DNA of 64,000 nt from Desulfonatronum thiodismutans (GTDB lineage Bacteria > Desulfobacterota > Desulfovibrionia > Desulfovibrionales > Desulfonatronaceae). Of this stretch, positions 24,785 to 32,351 are shown one piece after another; the stretch's first letter is position 1; each line of letters opens with the position of its first letter. The DNA is taken from contig NZ_JPIK01000021.1 of assembly GCF_000717475.1 (NCBI RefSeq), positions 62,001 through 126,000 of the forward strand, in the 5' to 3' direction. The position numbers and the translations under genes were made by a program. The notes under the pieces are model-generated. The model did no database searches and had not been told where the DNA came from. It saw only the letters and a program-made list of their open reading frames with translations.

Positions 24785-25939
24785 ATGAGTGAATACCAAT
24801 ATTATGAATTTTTGGCATTGGAGAGATCACTGACGGCCGATGAGATGGCAAAATTGCGCGATCTTTCCAGTCGGGGGCGGATTACTCCGATCAGCTTCAG
24901 CAATTTCTACAACTGGGGTAATTTTTCGGGCGATTCGCGTGAGCTGATGCGTCGTATGTTCGACGTGCATGTGTATGTGGCCAACTGGATGACCGCCGTC
25001 TTGATGATTCGCGTACCGCTGGCGGTTCTATCGGACGCCCTGGTCGAGGCATTTGAAGACGGTCATTGCCTGGAGTTTGAGGCTACCAAGTCCCACTGGG
25101 TGATTACATGGATTCTCGAAGAGTCCACGAATTATGATCGGTTCGGCGCTGAAGACGGCGAGGGATGGATGGCCCGTCTGGCTCCTCTCCGTGATGAACT
25201 GCTTCGGGGCGACCTTCGCGGGCTGTACATCGGCTGGCTGGCTTCTCTCGCCAAGGGGGAGTTCGACGATGATGATCCCGAACCTCTCCTGCTGGAGGGT
25301 CTCGGTGAATTGACCCCGGCGCAGAGGGATTTGGCTCGTTTTTTGGAGTTGGACGAAGATATCCTGTCTGGAGCCGCAATCGGCAGTCCTCCTTTGAAAG
25401 CCGTCAATCTTTCAAATCAGGAAGTCGACGCTTGGCTGGAAGCCCTGCCGCGCGACGAGGTGTTTGCCTTGTTGAAGCAGCTCATGGATGGCCAGGGGGT
25501 GGAGGCGAAGCAAGGGTTGCGTCGACGCTTTCTTGCTTGGCAAAGCGAACGGGCCGGAGCAAAACAGTATGGCGCCGCGCGGGCAGTGGGCGATATTCGT
25601 GCCAATGCAGAGGTCGCAAAAGAAGAGCGCCTGGAAAAAGAACGTCTGGCCAAGGAGAGACAGGAGCGGCAACGCCGCGAACGGCGTGAAGCCCATCTTG
25701 TCGCTTTGGCCAAGGATTTTCCCAAGCATTGGAAGGCGGTGGAGAAATTGTTGGAGCGAAGCATTGGAAAAAGCTACGACGAGGCTAAAGCTCTGCTCGT
25801 GGACCTTGCCGATGCATACGGCCTTCAAGAGGACCGTCCGATCTTCTCCCGGCACTTGAACGAACTGGTTCAGCGTAATCTTCGCCGTAAAGCCTTTGTG
25901 GAGCGCTTGGTAAAGGCGAAGCTTTGGAAGGAAAGATGA
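24785..25939 (+). CDS. Hypothetical protein with charged coiled coil, 384 aa
   Basis: A 384-residue soluble protein. The opening YQYYEFLALERSLTADEMAKLRDLSSRG, followed by SFSNFYNWGNFSGD and MRRMFDVHVYVANWMT, resembles a hypothetical family that I recall next to SWIM zinc-finger genes. No SWIM gene is present here, and that recollection needs a search. Residues about 265-305 are a highly charged Lys/Glu/Arg coiled coil (EERLEKERLAKERQERQRRE). The last 80 residues are helical and basic. GAGGAG precedes ATG 24785 by about 12 bases. It follows the ATPase by 48 bp, so they may form one small accessory unit with AT-rich upstream DNA. No function is proposed. Confidence 0.75.
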   Translation: MSEYQYYEFLALERSLTADEMAKLRDLSSRGRITPISFSNFYNWGNFSGDSRELMRRMFDVHVYVANWMTAVLMIRVPLAVLSDALVEAFEDGHCLEFEATKSHWVITWILEESTNYDRFGAEDGEGWMARLAPLRDELLRGDLRGLYIGWLASLAKGEFDDDDPEPLLLEGLGELTPAQRDLARFLELDEDILSGAAIGSPPLKAVNLSNQEVDAWLEALPRDEVFALLKQLMDGQGVEAKQGLRRRFLAWQSERAGAKQYGAARAVGDIRANAEVAKEERLEKERLAKERQERQRRERREAHLVALAKDFPKHWKAVEKLLERSIGKSYDEAKALLVDLADAYGLQEDRPIFSRHLNELVQRNLRRKAFVERLVKAKLWKER

Positions 25940-25980
25940 CGGAAGAATTTGGAGACGCCGCGGAAGTCGACCATCGTCGC

Positions 25981-26784
25981 TTAAACTGAGCGGCGCGATT
26001 CTTGAGCAGTCTGGACCAGGGCGCGGAACAGGCGTTGTTGGCGGCGGTGGTGGGGGAGGTATTCGGGGTGCCATTGGACCCCGAGGACAAAGGTTTTGCT
26101 TGTGGCCTCCACGGCCTGGATCACGCCGTTTGGTTCCCGGGCCGTGACGCGCACGGTCCGGCCGAGCTTGTCCACGGCCTGGTCGTGCAGCGCGTTGACG
26201 CCGCATATGACGCATTTGAGGCCGCGGGCCAGGAGGGAGTCCGGCTCCACCTGGATGGTTTTGCGGGGCAGCAGGCTGCGGATGTTGGGGGATTCCTGGT
26301 AAAAACCGGTCAGGTGCTGGTGCAGGGTGCCGCCCAGGGTTACGTTGATCAGTTGCGCGCCGCGGCAGATGCCCAGAATGGGCAGGTCGCGTTCCAGGGC
26401 CGAGCGGAGCAGGCTCTGCTCCAGTTCGTCGCGGTCCGTGTTCAGACCGGGGTTGCGGGTGGTCAGGATTCTTCGGATCAGCAGCATTAGGGGAAAGGCC
26501 AGCAAGGCCAGGCCGCGTCGAAACCAGCCCGTTTCTCCCCGTGTCATTTCCTCGGCCATTTTTTCGGGAGGCCTCAACGGCTCGGCGCCATACAGGTCCG
26601 GCGCCACGTCCGCGCCGCCGCCGATGATCAGGCCGTCCAGTTCCTGAACGTGGCGGGGGCGCTGGGGAATGATCCGCAACGCCCGGCCGCCGGCCCGCCA
26701 AACCGCTAGGCGGGTGAACCACCAGGCGGCCAAGCCGCCGTGATCCGGGCCGGTGACGCCGATTACCGGCTTTTTCCCGTTCAT
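25981..26784 (-). CDS. Class I glutamine amidotransferase / gamma-glutamyl hydrolase-like (peptidase C26)
   Basis: A 267-residue class I amidotransferase-fold protein. The nucleophile elbow is GICRGAQLINV, the catalytic histidine is in GVQWHPEYL, and the oxyanion region is DGLIIGGGADV. This matches the PuuD/C26 group that hydrolyses gamma-glutamyl amides. Between YGAEP and the conserved DRDELE there are about 45 extra residues including a hydrophobic helix (GLALLAFPLMLLI), which could be a membrane association segment. The ATG at 26784 overlaps the stop of the upstream amidoligase gene as ATGA, so it is translationally coupled and probably acts with it on the same gamma-glutamyl-type product. 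Confidence 0.88.
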   Translation of the reverse strand: MNGKKPVIGVTGPDHGGLAAWWFTRLAVWRAGGRALRIIPQRPRHVQELDGLIIGGGADVAPDLYGAEPLRPPEKMAEEMTRGETGWFRRGLALLAFPLMLLIRRILTTRNPGLNTDRDELEQSLLRSALERDLPILGICRGAQLINVTLGGTLHQHLTGFYQESPNIRSLLPRKTIQVEPDSLLARGLKCVICGVNALHDQAVDKLGRTVRVTAREPNGVIQAVEATSKTFVLGVQWHPEYLPHHRRQQRLFRALVQTAQESRRSV

Positions 26785-27779
26785 CGCTTCAGCCATGTCC
26801 CCAACATGTCCACCCATTCGTCCACCATCCGGGTCACGACTTCCCCTGGTTTTTCCAGGTAGGCCCGGGCGTGTTCCCGTAAGCGATTCTCATCCGCGGC
26901 CAGCTTTTCCACCATGACCCAGTCGTTCCACGGCTTGGCCAGGGACCAATCAGATTCGTCGATCTGGCAGTTGGGCAGGCGGTAGTGGAATGCGGGCCTG
27001 GGTTTGATCAGGTGGGTTTCCACCGGCGCGTGCATGACCAGATCCCGTTCCAGGTGCGCGAACAGCGGGAGCATGTCCAGGGGGCGGTTGCGGGTGGGAT
27101 TGTGCAGGAGGTAGTCGCGGATCAGGTCGGGGAGGTCCGGCGCGTAGTCCTGGTTCAGAAGCAGCCGGACGTATCCGCCGGGAAAGGCCCGGATATACGG
27201 CGAGATCTTGCGGGAGAGGTCCACGGCCCCCCGCTCGGTCAGCCGGTCGTGGAGCAGCACGTAGGCGCGCAGGATGTTTCGCAGGTAAGCCGCGTCCAGT
27301 CGAGCGGCCTCCACGTTGAACTGGGCGCCGAAGGCGTAGACCAGGGCCATGCGGGTGCCCTTGGCTCCGTCCCGGCGTAGTCTGTCCCGCAAGGCGTCCA
27401 TGTTCTCCAGGGCCGTGACCGGAATCGGCGGAGCCACCACTTCGCTGGGCACGACGCCGGCCGCCAGGCGGGCCAGCATGGCGTCGAAGGTTTGCTGGTC
27501 GCCCCTGGCGTCCAGGTCGATGCCGACCTTGGCCAGATAGGGCTGGTATTCGTGATTCTTGAGCAGGCTGGCGTCCAGTTCCACGGCGAACGCTCCGTGG
27601 CGCGTCTCCAGGACGTGGATTTCAAAAGGACTTTTGGAATCGATGTGACCGCCGAACAGATCCTTGACCGCCTGGGCCATGACCGGCAGCTCCAGCCCGG
27701 CCATTTCCATCTCCACGCCCACGCGACGGATCTCGCCGTCAGGGGCGTGCATCTGGTCGGGCAGGATGAATTGAGGCAT
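26781..27779 (-). CDS. Putative amidoligase (Amidoligase_2 / COOH-NH2 ligase type)
   Basis: A 332-residue protein resembling glutamine-synthetase-fold amidoligases, which join carboxyl and amino groups using ATP. Key segments are RRVGVEMEMAGL near residue 20, with the acidic metal-binding EME triplet; GAFAVELDASLL, with a second acidic pair; VVAPPIP; and an arginine-rich LRRDGAKGTRMALVYAFGAQFNVE region. The C-terminus has WNDWVMVEKLAADE. It is coupled to the C26 amidotransferase downstream, a pairing described in the comparative-genomics literature on amidoligases. The substrate is unknown. Start ATG 27779 has no strong ribosome site. Confidence 0.82.
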   Translation of the reverse strand: MPQFILPDQMHAPDGEIRRVGVEMEMAGLELPVMAQAVKDLFGGHIDSKSPFEIHVLETRHGAFAVELDASLLKNHEYQPYLAKVGIDLDARGDQQTFDAMLARLAAGVVPSEVVAPPIPVTALENMDALRDRLRRDGAKGTRMALVYAFGAQFNVEAARLDAAYLRNILRAYVLLHDRLTERGAVDLSRKISPYIRAFPGGYVRLLLNQDYAPDLPDLIRDYLLHNPTRNRPLDMLPLFAHLERDLVMHAPVETHLIKPRPAFHYRLPNCQIDESDWSLAKPWNDWVMVEKLAADENRLREHARAYLEKPGEVVTRMVDEWVDMLGTWLKR

Positions 27780-27998
27780 ATATGCTCTAGTGTGTTGTCG
27801 GAAATGGCGTTTGGCCCAGGGGTGCAGGTGCAGGCCCCTGGAAGACCCGTGTGAAAGCGTGTAGACGGATACGAGCGGATTTGAGCGTAACGGCGCGGGC
27901 CGGGCAAGTCAAAATCGAGGCTCAGCCGCGGCACCCACGTTTTTCGACAGCGGCAGCGCTTTCGGCAACTTTGCCGTCACCACCATCCCCTCGCCGCC

Positions 27999-29042
27999 AT
28001 GACCACTTTCATCTGGATCGGAATCCTGATCTGCCTGACCCAGTCGGCCATGCTCTCCGGGTTGAATCTGGCCTATTTCTCCGTGAGCAAGCTCCACCTG
28101 GAGATGGAGTCCTCCCGGGGCAACGTGCATGCCCGGCGGGTCTTGCATCTGCGCCGGGACGCCAACCTCCTGCTGGTGACCATCCTCTGGTCCAACGTGG
28201 GAGTGAACGTCCTTTTGGCCCTCTTGTCCGGCTCCGTGCTTGCCGGAGTGGCCGCGTTCCTGTTTTCCACCGTGCTGATCACCATCTGCGGGGAGATCAT
28301 GCCTCAGGCGTACTTCTCCCGAAACGCGCTGAGAATGGGAGCCATGCTGGCACCAGTGATCAGGATCTACCAGATAGCTCTTTACCCCGTGGTCAAGCCC
28401 ACGGCCCTGCTTCTGGACAAGTGGTTGGGACCCGAGGGGATCGGTTACTTTCGAGAGCGGGATCTGCGGGAGCTGATCAAGATGCACATGGAGTCGTCCT
28501 CCACGGAGATTGATAAAGTGGAAGGCAAGGGAAGCCTGAACTTCCTGGCCCTGGACGATCTGCCCGTGGCCGCGGAGGGCGAGAGCGCGGACCCGCGAAG
28601 CATCCTGACCATGAAGTTTGAAGACGACAGGCCCGTTTTTCCCTCCATCAGGCCCTCCAGCGCGGATCCGTTTCTCAGGCTTGTGCAAAGTTCCGGAAAA
28701 ACATGGGTGATCCTCGTGGACCAGGAGGGAGAGCCGCGCTACGTCGTGAACGTGGCCTCCTTTCTCCGCGAGGCCTTTTTCGAGCCGGACACGTTCAATC
28801 CCATGGCTCACTGCCACCGACCGATCATCGTCCGCGACCCCATGACCAGTCTGGGGGCCGTGATTCCGCGCCTGAAGGTCCTGCCGGAACGAACGGACGA
28901 CGACGTCATCGACAACGACATCATCCTCTATTGGGGCGAGGAAAAGCACGTGATCACCGGCTCGGACATTCTCGGCCGACTGTTGCGGGGGATTGTGCGG
29001 GAGGAGCCGAGGATGGGAGGTGGCGGAAGTGCGTCCGGTTGA
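27999..29042 (+). CDS. DUF21 (CNNM-type) transmembrane protein
   Basis: A 347-residue inner-membrane protein. Residues 1-150 hold four hydrophobic helices in the DUF21 pattern: LTQSAMLSGLNLAYFSVSKL; ANLLLVTILWSNVGVNVLLALLSG; AAFLFSTVLITICGEIMPQ with the conserved GEIxPQ motif; and MGAMLAPVIRIYQIALYPV. The cytoplasmic C-terminal half is CBS-like but poorly conserved. CNNM/CorC proteins are linked to magnesium and cobalt transport. The gene is divergent from the amidoligase pair across 219 bp. It may export a cation, but no direct evidence is visible. Confidence 0.85.
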   Translation: MTTFIWIGILICLTQSAMLSGLNLAYFSVSKLHLEMESSRGNVHARRVLHLRRDANLLLVTILWSNVGVNVLLALLSGSVLAGVAAFLFSTVLITICGEIMPQAYFSRNALRMGAMLAPVIRIYQIALYPVVKPTALLLDKWLGPEGIGYFRERDLRELIKMHMESSSTEIDKVEGKGSLNFLALDDLPVAAEGESADPRSILTMKFEDDRPVFPSIRPSSADPFLRLVQSSGKTWVILVDQEGEPRYVVNVASFLREAFFEPDTFNPMAHCHRPIIVRDPMTSLGAVIPRLKVLPERTDDDVIDNDIILYWGEEKHVITGSDILGRLLRGIVREEPRMGGGGSASG

Positions 29043-29134
29043 TCATCCTCCCCCTTGCGCATACCCTACGCTTGCTTTTGAGCATTTTGTCGCGGGGGGC
29101 GGCGAAGTCGAGCACTGAAAAAAGTGGAGTGAAC

Positions 29135-29452
29135 ATGCTGGAAAATCGGGAAGCCTACATTCGCAAGTTGAAGGCCAAAATCGACGAATGGAACGCCGAC
29201 ATCGACAAGCTGGCGGCAAAGGCCAGGCAGGTCAAAGCAGAAAAAGAGATTGAGTACCGTGATCAGATCGAGGCTCTGCGGGCCAAGCGTGGCGAGATGG
29301 AAGAGAAGATCGCCGAGCTGCGCAAGGGCGGCGAGGCTGGCTGGGAAGACCTCAGGAAAAACGTGGAGCGGTCCTGGGAAGCGCTGAAGGAGGGCTATGC
29401 CGCGGCAAGGGCCCGATATGAGCGGGATGCCCGTGACGACGTGGAGAAATAG
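29135..29452 (+). CDS. Small coiled-coil protein, 105 aa
   Basis: A 105-residue, fully helical, highly charged protein. The start ATG 29135 has GGAG 5 bases upstream. Heptads run through most of the length (AYIRKLKAKIDEWNADIDKL, EKEIEYRDQIEALRAKRGEM), ending in a segment with spaced tryptophans (WEDLRKNVERSWEALKEGYA). It has no signal peptide. A second protein of similar style, but exported, is encoded at 30591. It follows the DUF21 gene by 92 bp. No enzyme function is suggested. Confidence 0.75.
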   Translation: MLENREAYIRKLKAKIDEWNADIDKLAAKARQVKAEKEIEYRDQIEALRAKRGEMEEKIAELRKGGEAGWEDLRKNVERSWEALKEGYAAARARYERDARDDVEK

Positions 29453-29498
29453 ACGGCCGTCTCTGAATTCGAGACCGAGCCGGTAATGGATATCCAGC

Positions 29499-29533
29499 GA
29501 ATGGAGGCAAGGCCGCGCGGCCTTGCCGTCCAT
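29499..29533. terminator. Perfect palindrome between convergent genes (bidirectional terminator candidate)
   Basis: GGCAAGGCCGC and GCGGCCTTGCC form a perfect 11-bp stem at 29505-29526, extended by AATGGA/TCCATT on the flanks. It lies between the convergent coiled-coil gene and the peroxiredoxin gene. T runs are absent, so it may act as a stabilising or blocking hairpin rather than a classic intrinsic terminator. Confidence 0.55.
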
Positions 29534-29557
29534 TCCATGTGTCAGGTTTGTTCGAGC

Positions 29558-30289
29558 CTACTCAGAGGCCATCTGGACTTTCCACTCTTTCCATACGTTT
29601 CCGACCAACTCCGGACCGGGGGTGAGGACCATCTTTCCTGGTTTCCAGCCCGAAGGCGTGGCCTGACTGCCTTTGCTTTCACGGACCAGTTGGAAGGCCT
29701 GGACCTGGCGCAAGGTTTCGCCGACGTTGCGGCCCACCGGAGGGGTGAGGACCTCAAAACCCTGGATAATGCCGTCCGGGTCAATCAGGAAGCGGCCACG
29801 AACATCCACTCCGGCATCCGCGTCGTACACGCCATAGGCCTCGCCGACCTTGCCGCCGGCGTCGGACAGCATCGGGAAAGGCACCTTGCCCGTCGTGACC
29901 ATCTTGGACAGCTCGTGGTCGACCCACATCTTGTGTACGAACATGCTGTCCGTGCTCATGGAAAGTACCTGAACGCCCAGCTTGTCAAATTCCGCATGCT
30001 TTTCGGCGACCGCCGAAATCTCGGTCGCTCAGACAAAGGTGAAATCGCCCGGATAGAAGCAGAGAACCACCCACTTGCCAAGGTAGTCCGAAAGCTTGAT
30101 CGAGGTGAAGGCGCCGTTGTGATAGGCGGGTGCGGAAAAGTCAGGGGCTTTACGTCCAATCTGGACCATCATTTTTTTCTCTCCTGTGTTCGGTTGCTGT
30201 TGCGGGGTGCCGGCCTGCTCTGCCGATGCGTCCTCTCCAACGAGTCCGCCAGTGGGTCTGGCGCAGTTAATGGGTTTTTCATCCGCCAT
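29558..30289 (-). CDS. Peroxiredoxin with predicted selenocysteine at an in-frame UGA (selenoprotein)
   Basis: A thiol-peroxidase of the AhpC/2-Cys type, 243 codons with an in-frame TGA at 30031-30029. The sequence before it is [14 protein letters not shown] and after it [14 protein letters not shown]. In the family this reads FTFVCPTE with the peroxidatic cysteine, so the TGA falls exactly on that residue. The frame continues for 157 codons with conserved peroxiredoxin sequence ([59 protein letters not shown]). A hairpin fitting a bacterial SECIS follows the TGA. The usual C-terminal resolving Cys is replaced ([10 protein letters not shown]). Two strong ribosome sites give starts at 30289 and 30172; the second gives the normal 204-residue length with Sec48. 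Peroxide detoxification in the cytoplasm is the expected role. Confidence 0.88.
30001..30018 (-). promoter_or_regulatory. Predicted bacterial SECIS hairpin
   Basis: Reading the minus strand, 10 bases after the TGA a perfect 7-bp stem forms between TTTCGGC and GCCGAAA with loop GGTC. The loop begins 18 bases after the TGA. SelB-binding hairpins are known to lie immediately downstream of the UGA with a small G/U-containing apical loop, and the fdhF loop of E. coli contains GGUC. This supports selenocysteine insertion rather than termination. Confidence 0.78.
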
Positions 30290-30590
30290 TCGTTCCTCCT
30301 GAATTGAGGTTGAGTGTTGAAAATATGAATAATTCCTGTTTACCTTTTTAGTCGGTTTGTCGAACCCTGAATTTCTGGATTCAGGATGGTATTTAGACTA
30401 TGTTGCGGATGTATTGTCTATGTGTATTGAATTGGCAGTTTTTCATCGAAATAATCAATAATTGGCGTATCCACGCAGATGCTTCGGGCGCTCACGGCAA
30501 GGCGGGCTGTGTGGTTTGACCTGACGAGGTCCAGTGCTATCATCAATTTCACGACACGAAACGTGTTCCATCGACAAAGGGAGGTTGATC
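30290..30590. other. 301-bp divergent promoter region
   Basis: No gene is seen. The centre (about 30300-30480) is AT-rich and should carry promoters for the peroxiredoxin leftwards and the exported coiled-coil gene rightwards. A weak TTGGCA/TCAATA pair with a 17-base gap is present around 30433-30461. AGGAGG precedes the peroxiredoxin start at 30289. Confidence 0.5.
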
Positions 30591-31109
30591 ATGAAAGCTG
30601 GAATGATGAGAGTACGGCTTGCTGTTTTCCTTTTCATGATGCTGCTCGCCGGGATACCCTGGGTTTGTTCGGCTCAGTCCGGGGCCGCGAATTCCGGGAC
30701 TGCGCCGGGTGAAGCCTCTTTTGAGGAAGTCCGTGAGGAGATGCGGGAATTGGGCCGTGCTCTGGGTCGATACGGCGCGGAGCAGCGGGACAAGGCCCTG
30801 GAACGCTCCAGGCCTGCCCTGGAGGATCTGGACCGTCGTCTGGACGCTTTGGAAAAATCCATTGAAGAGAACTGGGATGAGATGAGTCAGACCGCCCGGG
30901 AGCGTTCGCGCCGAGCTATGCGCGAATTGCGGCGGCAACGCGTGGAATTGGCGGAAAAGTACGGCGCTCTCAAAAGTTCCTCCGCCGGGGCCTGGGAGCA
31001 GATGCGGGAGGGATTTCTGGACGCTTTTTCCGTGCTCAACGAAGCTTGGGAGAAGTCCATTGAGGAATTCCGTGAACGACCAGACGCTCAGGACGAGGTT
31101 ACGTTGTAA
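30591..31109 (+). CDS. Exported coiled-coil protein, 172 aa
   Basis: A 172-residue protein with an N-terminal signal peptide: basic start MKAGMMRVR, hydrophobic core LAVFLFMMLLAGIPWV, then CSAQSG with a likely signal peptidase I site after CSA. The cysteine is not in a good lipobox. The mature part is almost entirely charged coiled coil (EEVREEMRELGRALGRYG, ALEDLDRRLDALEKSIEENW), ending in an aromatic helix with tryptophans like the small protein at 29135. Start 30591 is supported by AAGGGAGG 6 bases upstream. It is divergent from the selenoprotein gene. A periplasmic stress or structural role is possible but unproven. Confidence 0.8.
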   Translation: MKAGMMRVRLAVFLFMMLLAGIPWVCSAQSGAANSGTAPGEASFEEVREEMRELGRALGRYGAEQRDKALERSRPALEDLDRRLDALEKSIEENWDEMSQTARERSRRAMRELRRQRVELAEKYGALKSSSAGAWEQMREGFLDAFSVLNEAWEKSIEEFRERPDAQDEVTL

Positions 31110-31154
31110 CGGAAGCGAATGAAACCACAAATCAGATCACAAGGGAAAAATTTC

Positions 31155-31628
31155 ATGCGCAAACGAATTATTTCGCCTGGGGCGACGGACTCTGCTGCCC
31201 CGGAAGGGGAGTGGCTGAACCTGGAGGATGTCGCGGAAGTGGAGATCACCTCCGAGGATCCGGAACATCCCATTGAGCACGCCTTGTTGCCGGGTCACCC
31301 TTCCGGGTGGCGGGCCGGGACGGCCGGAGAGCAGACCATCCGATTCCTCTTTGACGAACCCCGGAGTCTCCGCAGAATCTGGATTCATTTCGAGGAATCC
31401 GAAGTGGAGCGGACCCACGAGTTCGTCCTGCGTTGGTCAGCCGACAACGGCAAATCCTTCACGGACATCGTGCGCCAACAGTGGAATTTCAGTCCCGACG
31501 GGATGCGGGAGGAGAGTGAAAACATCTACCTGGATGCCATCGGCGTGACCACGCTGGAACTGATCATCAAGCCGGACATCAGCAACGAGAATGCCGTCGC
31601 CAGCCTGGCTCAGTTGCGAATAGGGTAG
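31155..31628 (+). CDS. Small beta-sandwich protein (discoidin/carbohydrate-binding-like)
   Basis: A 157-residue soluble protein, MRKRIISPGATDSAAPEGEW at its start. It has strands typical of a discoidin-like jelly roll: VEITSEDPEHPIEHALLP, EQTIRFLFDEPRSLRRIWI, THEFVLRWSADNGKSF and an end TTLELIIKPDIS. I recall a related bacterial family annotated as carbohydrate-binding, but no ligand can be assigned. ATG 31155 is preferred because the pattern begins there; an ATG at 31119 is also in frame. It lies 26 bp before mrpF and may share its transcript, though it has no known place in the antiporter. Confidence 0.7.
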   Translation: MRKRIISPGATDSAAPEGEWLNLEDVAEVEITSEDPEHPIEHALLPGHPSGWRAGTAGEQTIRFLFDEPRSLRRIWIHFEESEVERTHEFVLRWSADNGKSFTDIVRQQWNFSPDGMREESENIYLDAIGVTTLELIIKPDISNENAVASLAQLRIG

Positions 31629-31654
31629 AGGTCAACACTTAGTTAGAGGCCCCC

Positions 31655-31939
31655 ATGCAGACGTTTTATCTCGGCGTGGCCAGTTTTCTTCTGCTGACCA
31701 TGATCATCGGTTTGGCGCGGGTTTTTCTGGGGCCGCGGCAGGAGGATCGTTTGGTGGCGGTCCAGTTGTTCGGGACCACGGGGGTGGCTGTTTTGCTGCT
31801 CTTGGCCGCGGCCTTGGACGCCCCGGCCATGCGCAACACGGCCATGGTTTTCGTCGTCCTGGCCGTCCTGGCGGTGATGGCCTTTGTACGCGGTTCCCGA
31901 AAAAACGACGGGCGCGGCGGAGGCGGAGCCGGAGGGTAG
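31655..31939 (+). CDS. mrpF: Mrp-type Na+/H+ antiporter subunit F
   Basis: A 94-residue protein with three membrane helices (FYLGVASFLLLTMIIGLARVF, LFGTTGVAVLLLLAAAL, AMVFVVLAVLAVMAFV) and the MrpF signature GPRQEDRLVAVQLFGTTGV. It is a small subunit of the hetero-oligomeric cation/proton antiporter in the inner membrane. AGAGG precedes ATG 31655. First gene of the mrp run here. In many bacteria mrpE lies next to it, but here mrpE is at 60006. Confidence 0.9.
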   Translation: MQTFYLGVASFLLLTMIIGLARVFLGPRQEDRLVAVQLFGTTGVAVLLLLAAALDAPAMRNTAMVFVVLAVLAVMAFVRGSRKNDGRGGGGAGG

Positions 31940-31943
31940 AGGC

Positions 31944-32351
31944 GTGCTCGACGTGGTGGTTACGGTGTCGGCGGTTCTGCTCTGTCTGAGCGGAGCGTTT
32001 TTCTTTCTGGCCGGAACGCTTGGATTGCTGCGGTTTCCGGACGCCATGAGTCGGATTCACGCCCTGACCAAGGCCGACAACCTCGGCCTGGGCCTGATCG
32101 TCCTGGCCTTGACGATTACCAGCGGATCCGTGAGCACGGCCCTGAAAATTTTGCTGATCTGGCTGGTGGCCCTGGCCGCCAGCTCCACCATCTGCTTCTT
32201 GTTGGGCCGCAACATGCTGGGCCAACAGCAAAGCGGGCTGGCAAATAGCCAATCGTCCCACGATGACAGTCCCTCTGCACCCCATCCCCCAAATCCCATA
32301 AGTCCCATACGTCCTATAGGCCCCACAAGCCCCAAGAGCCCCACCTCATGA
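31944..32351 (+). CDS. mrpG: Mrp-type Na+/H+ antiporter subunit G
   Basis: A 135-residue protein. GTG 31944 is chosen because GGAGG lies 8 bases upstream and MrpG homology starts there; the frame is open from 31884 inside mrpF. Three helices (VVTVSAVLLCLSGAFFFLAG, LGLIVLALTITSG, ILLIWLVALAASSTICFLLG) surround the signature RFPDAMSRIHALTKADNLG. After the last helix there is an unusual 45-residue Pro/Ser-rich tail encoded partly by a 9-bp-type repeat (32283-32345). The stop overlaps mrpB as ATGA. Confidence 0.9.
   Translation: MLDVVVTVSAVLLCLSGAFFFLAGTLGLLRFPDAMSRIHALTKADNLGLGLIVLALTITSGSVSTALKILLIWLVALAASSTICFLLGRNMLGQQQSGLANSQSSHDDSPSAPHPPNPISPIRPIGPTSPKSPTS
32283..32345 (+). repeat. Degenerate 9-bp tandem repeat encoding the MrpG tail
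   Basis: Units of the type CCCATAAGT, CCCATACGT, CCTATAGGC, CCCACAAGC and CCCAAGAGC follow one another in frame, giving a Pro-Ile/Thr/Lys-Ser/Arg/Gly pattern. It ends just before the mrpB start. Confidence 0.8.

Noticed and set aside
29558..30289. Peroxiredoxin as a pseudogene broken by a nonsense mutation
   Set aside because: The stop is TGA, lies exactly on the catalytic cysteine codon, is followed by a SECIS-like hairpin, and the downstream half is well conserved. Recoding explains all of these better.
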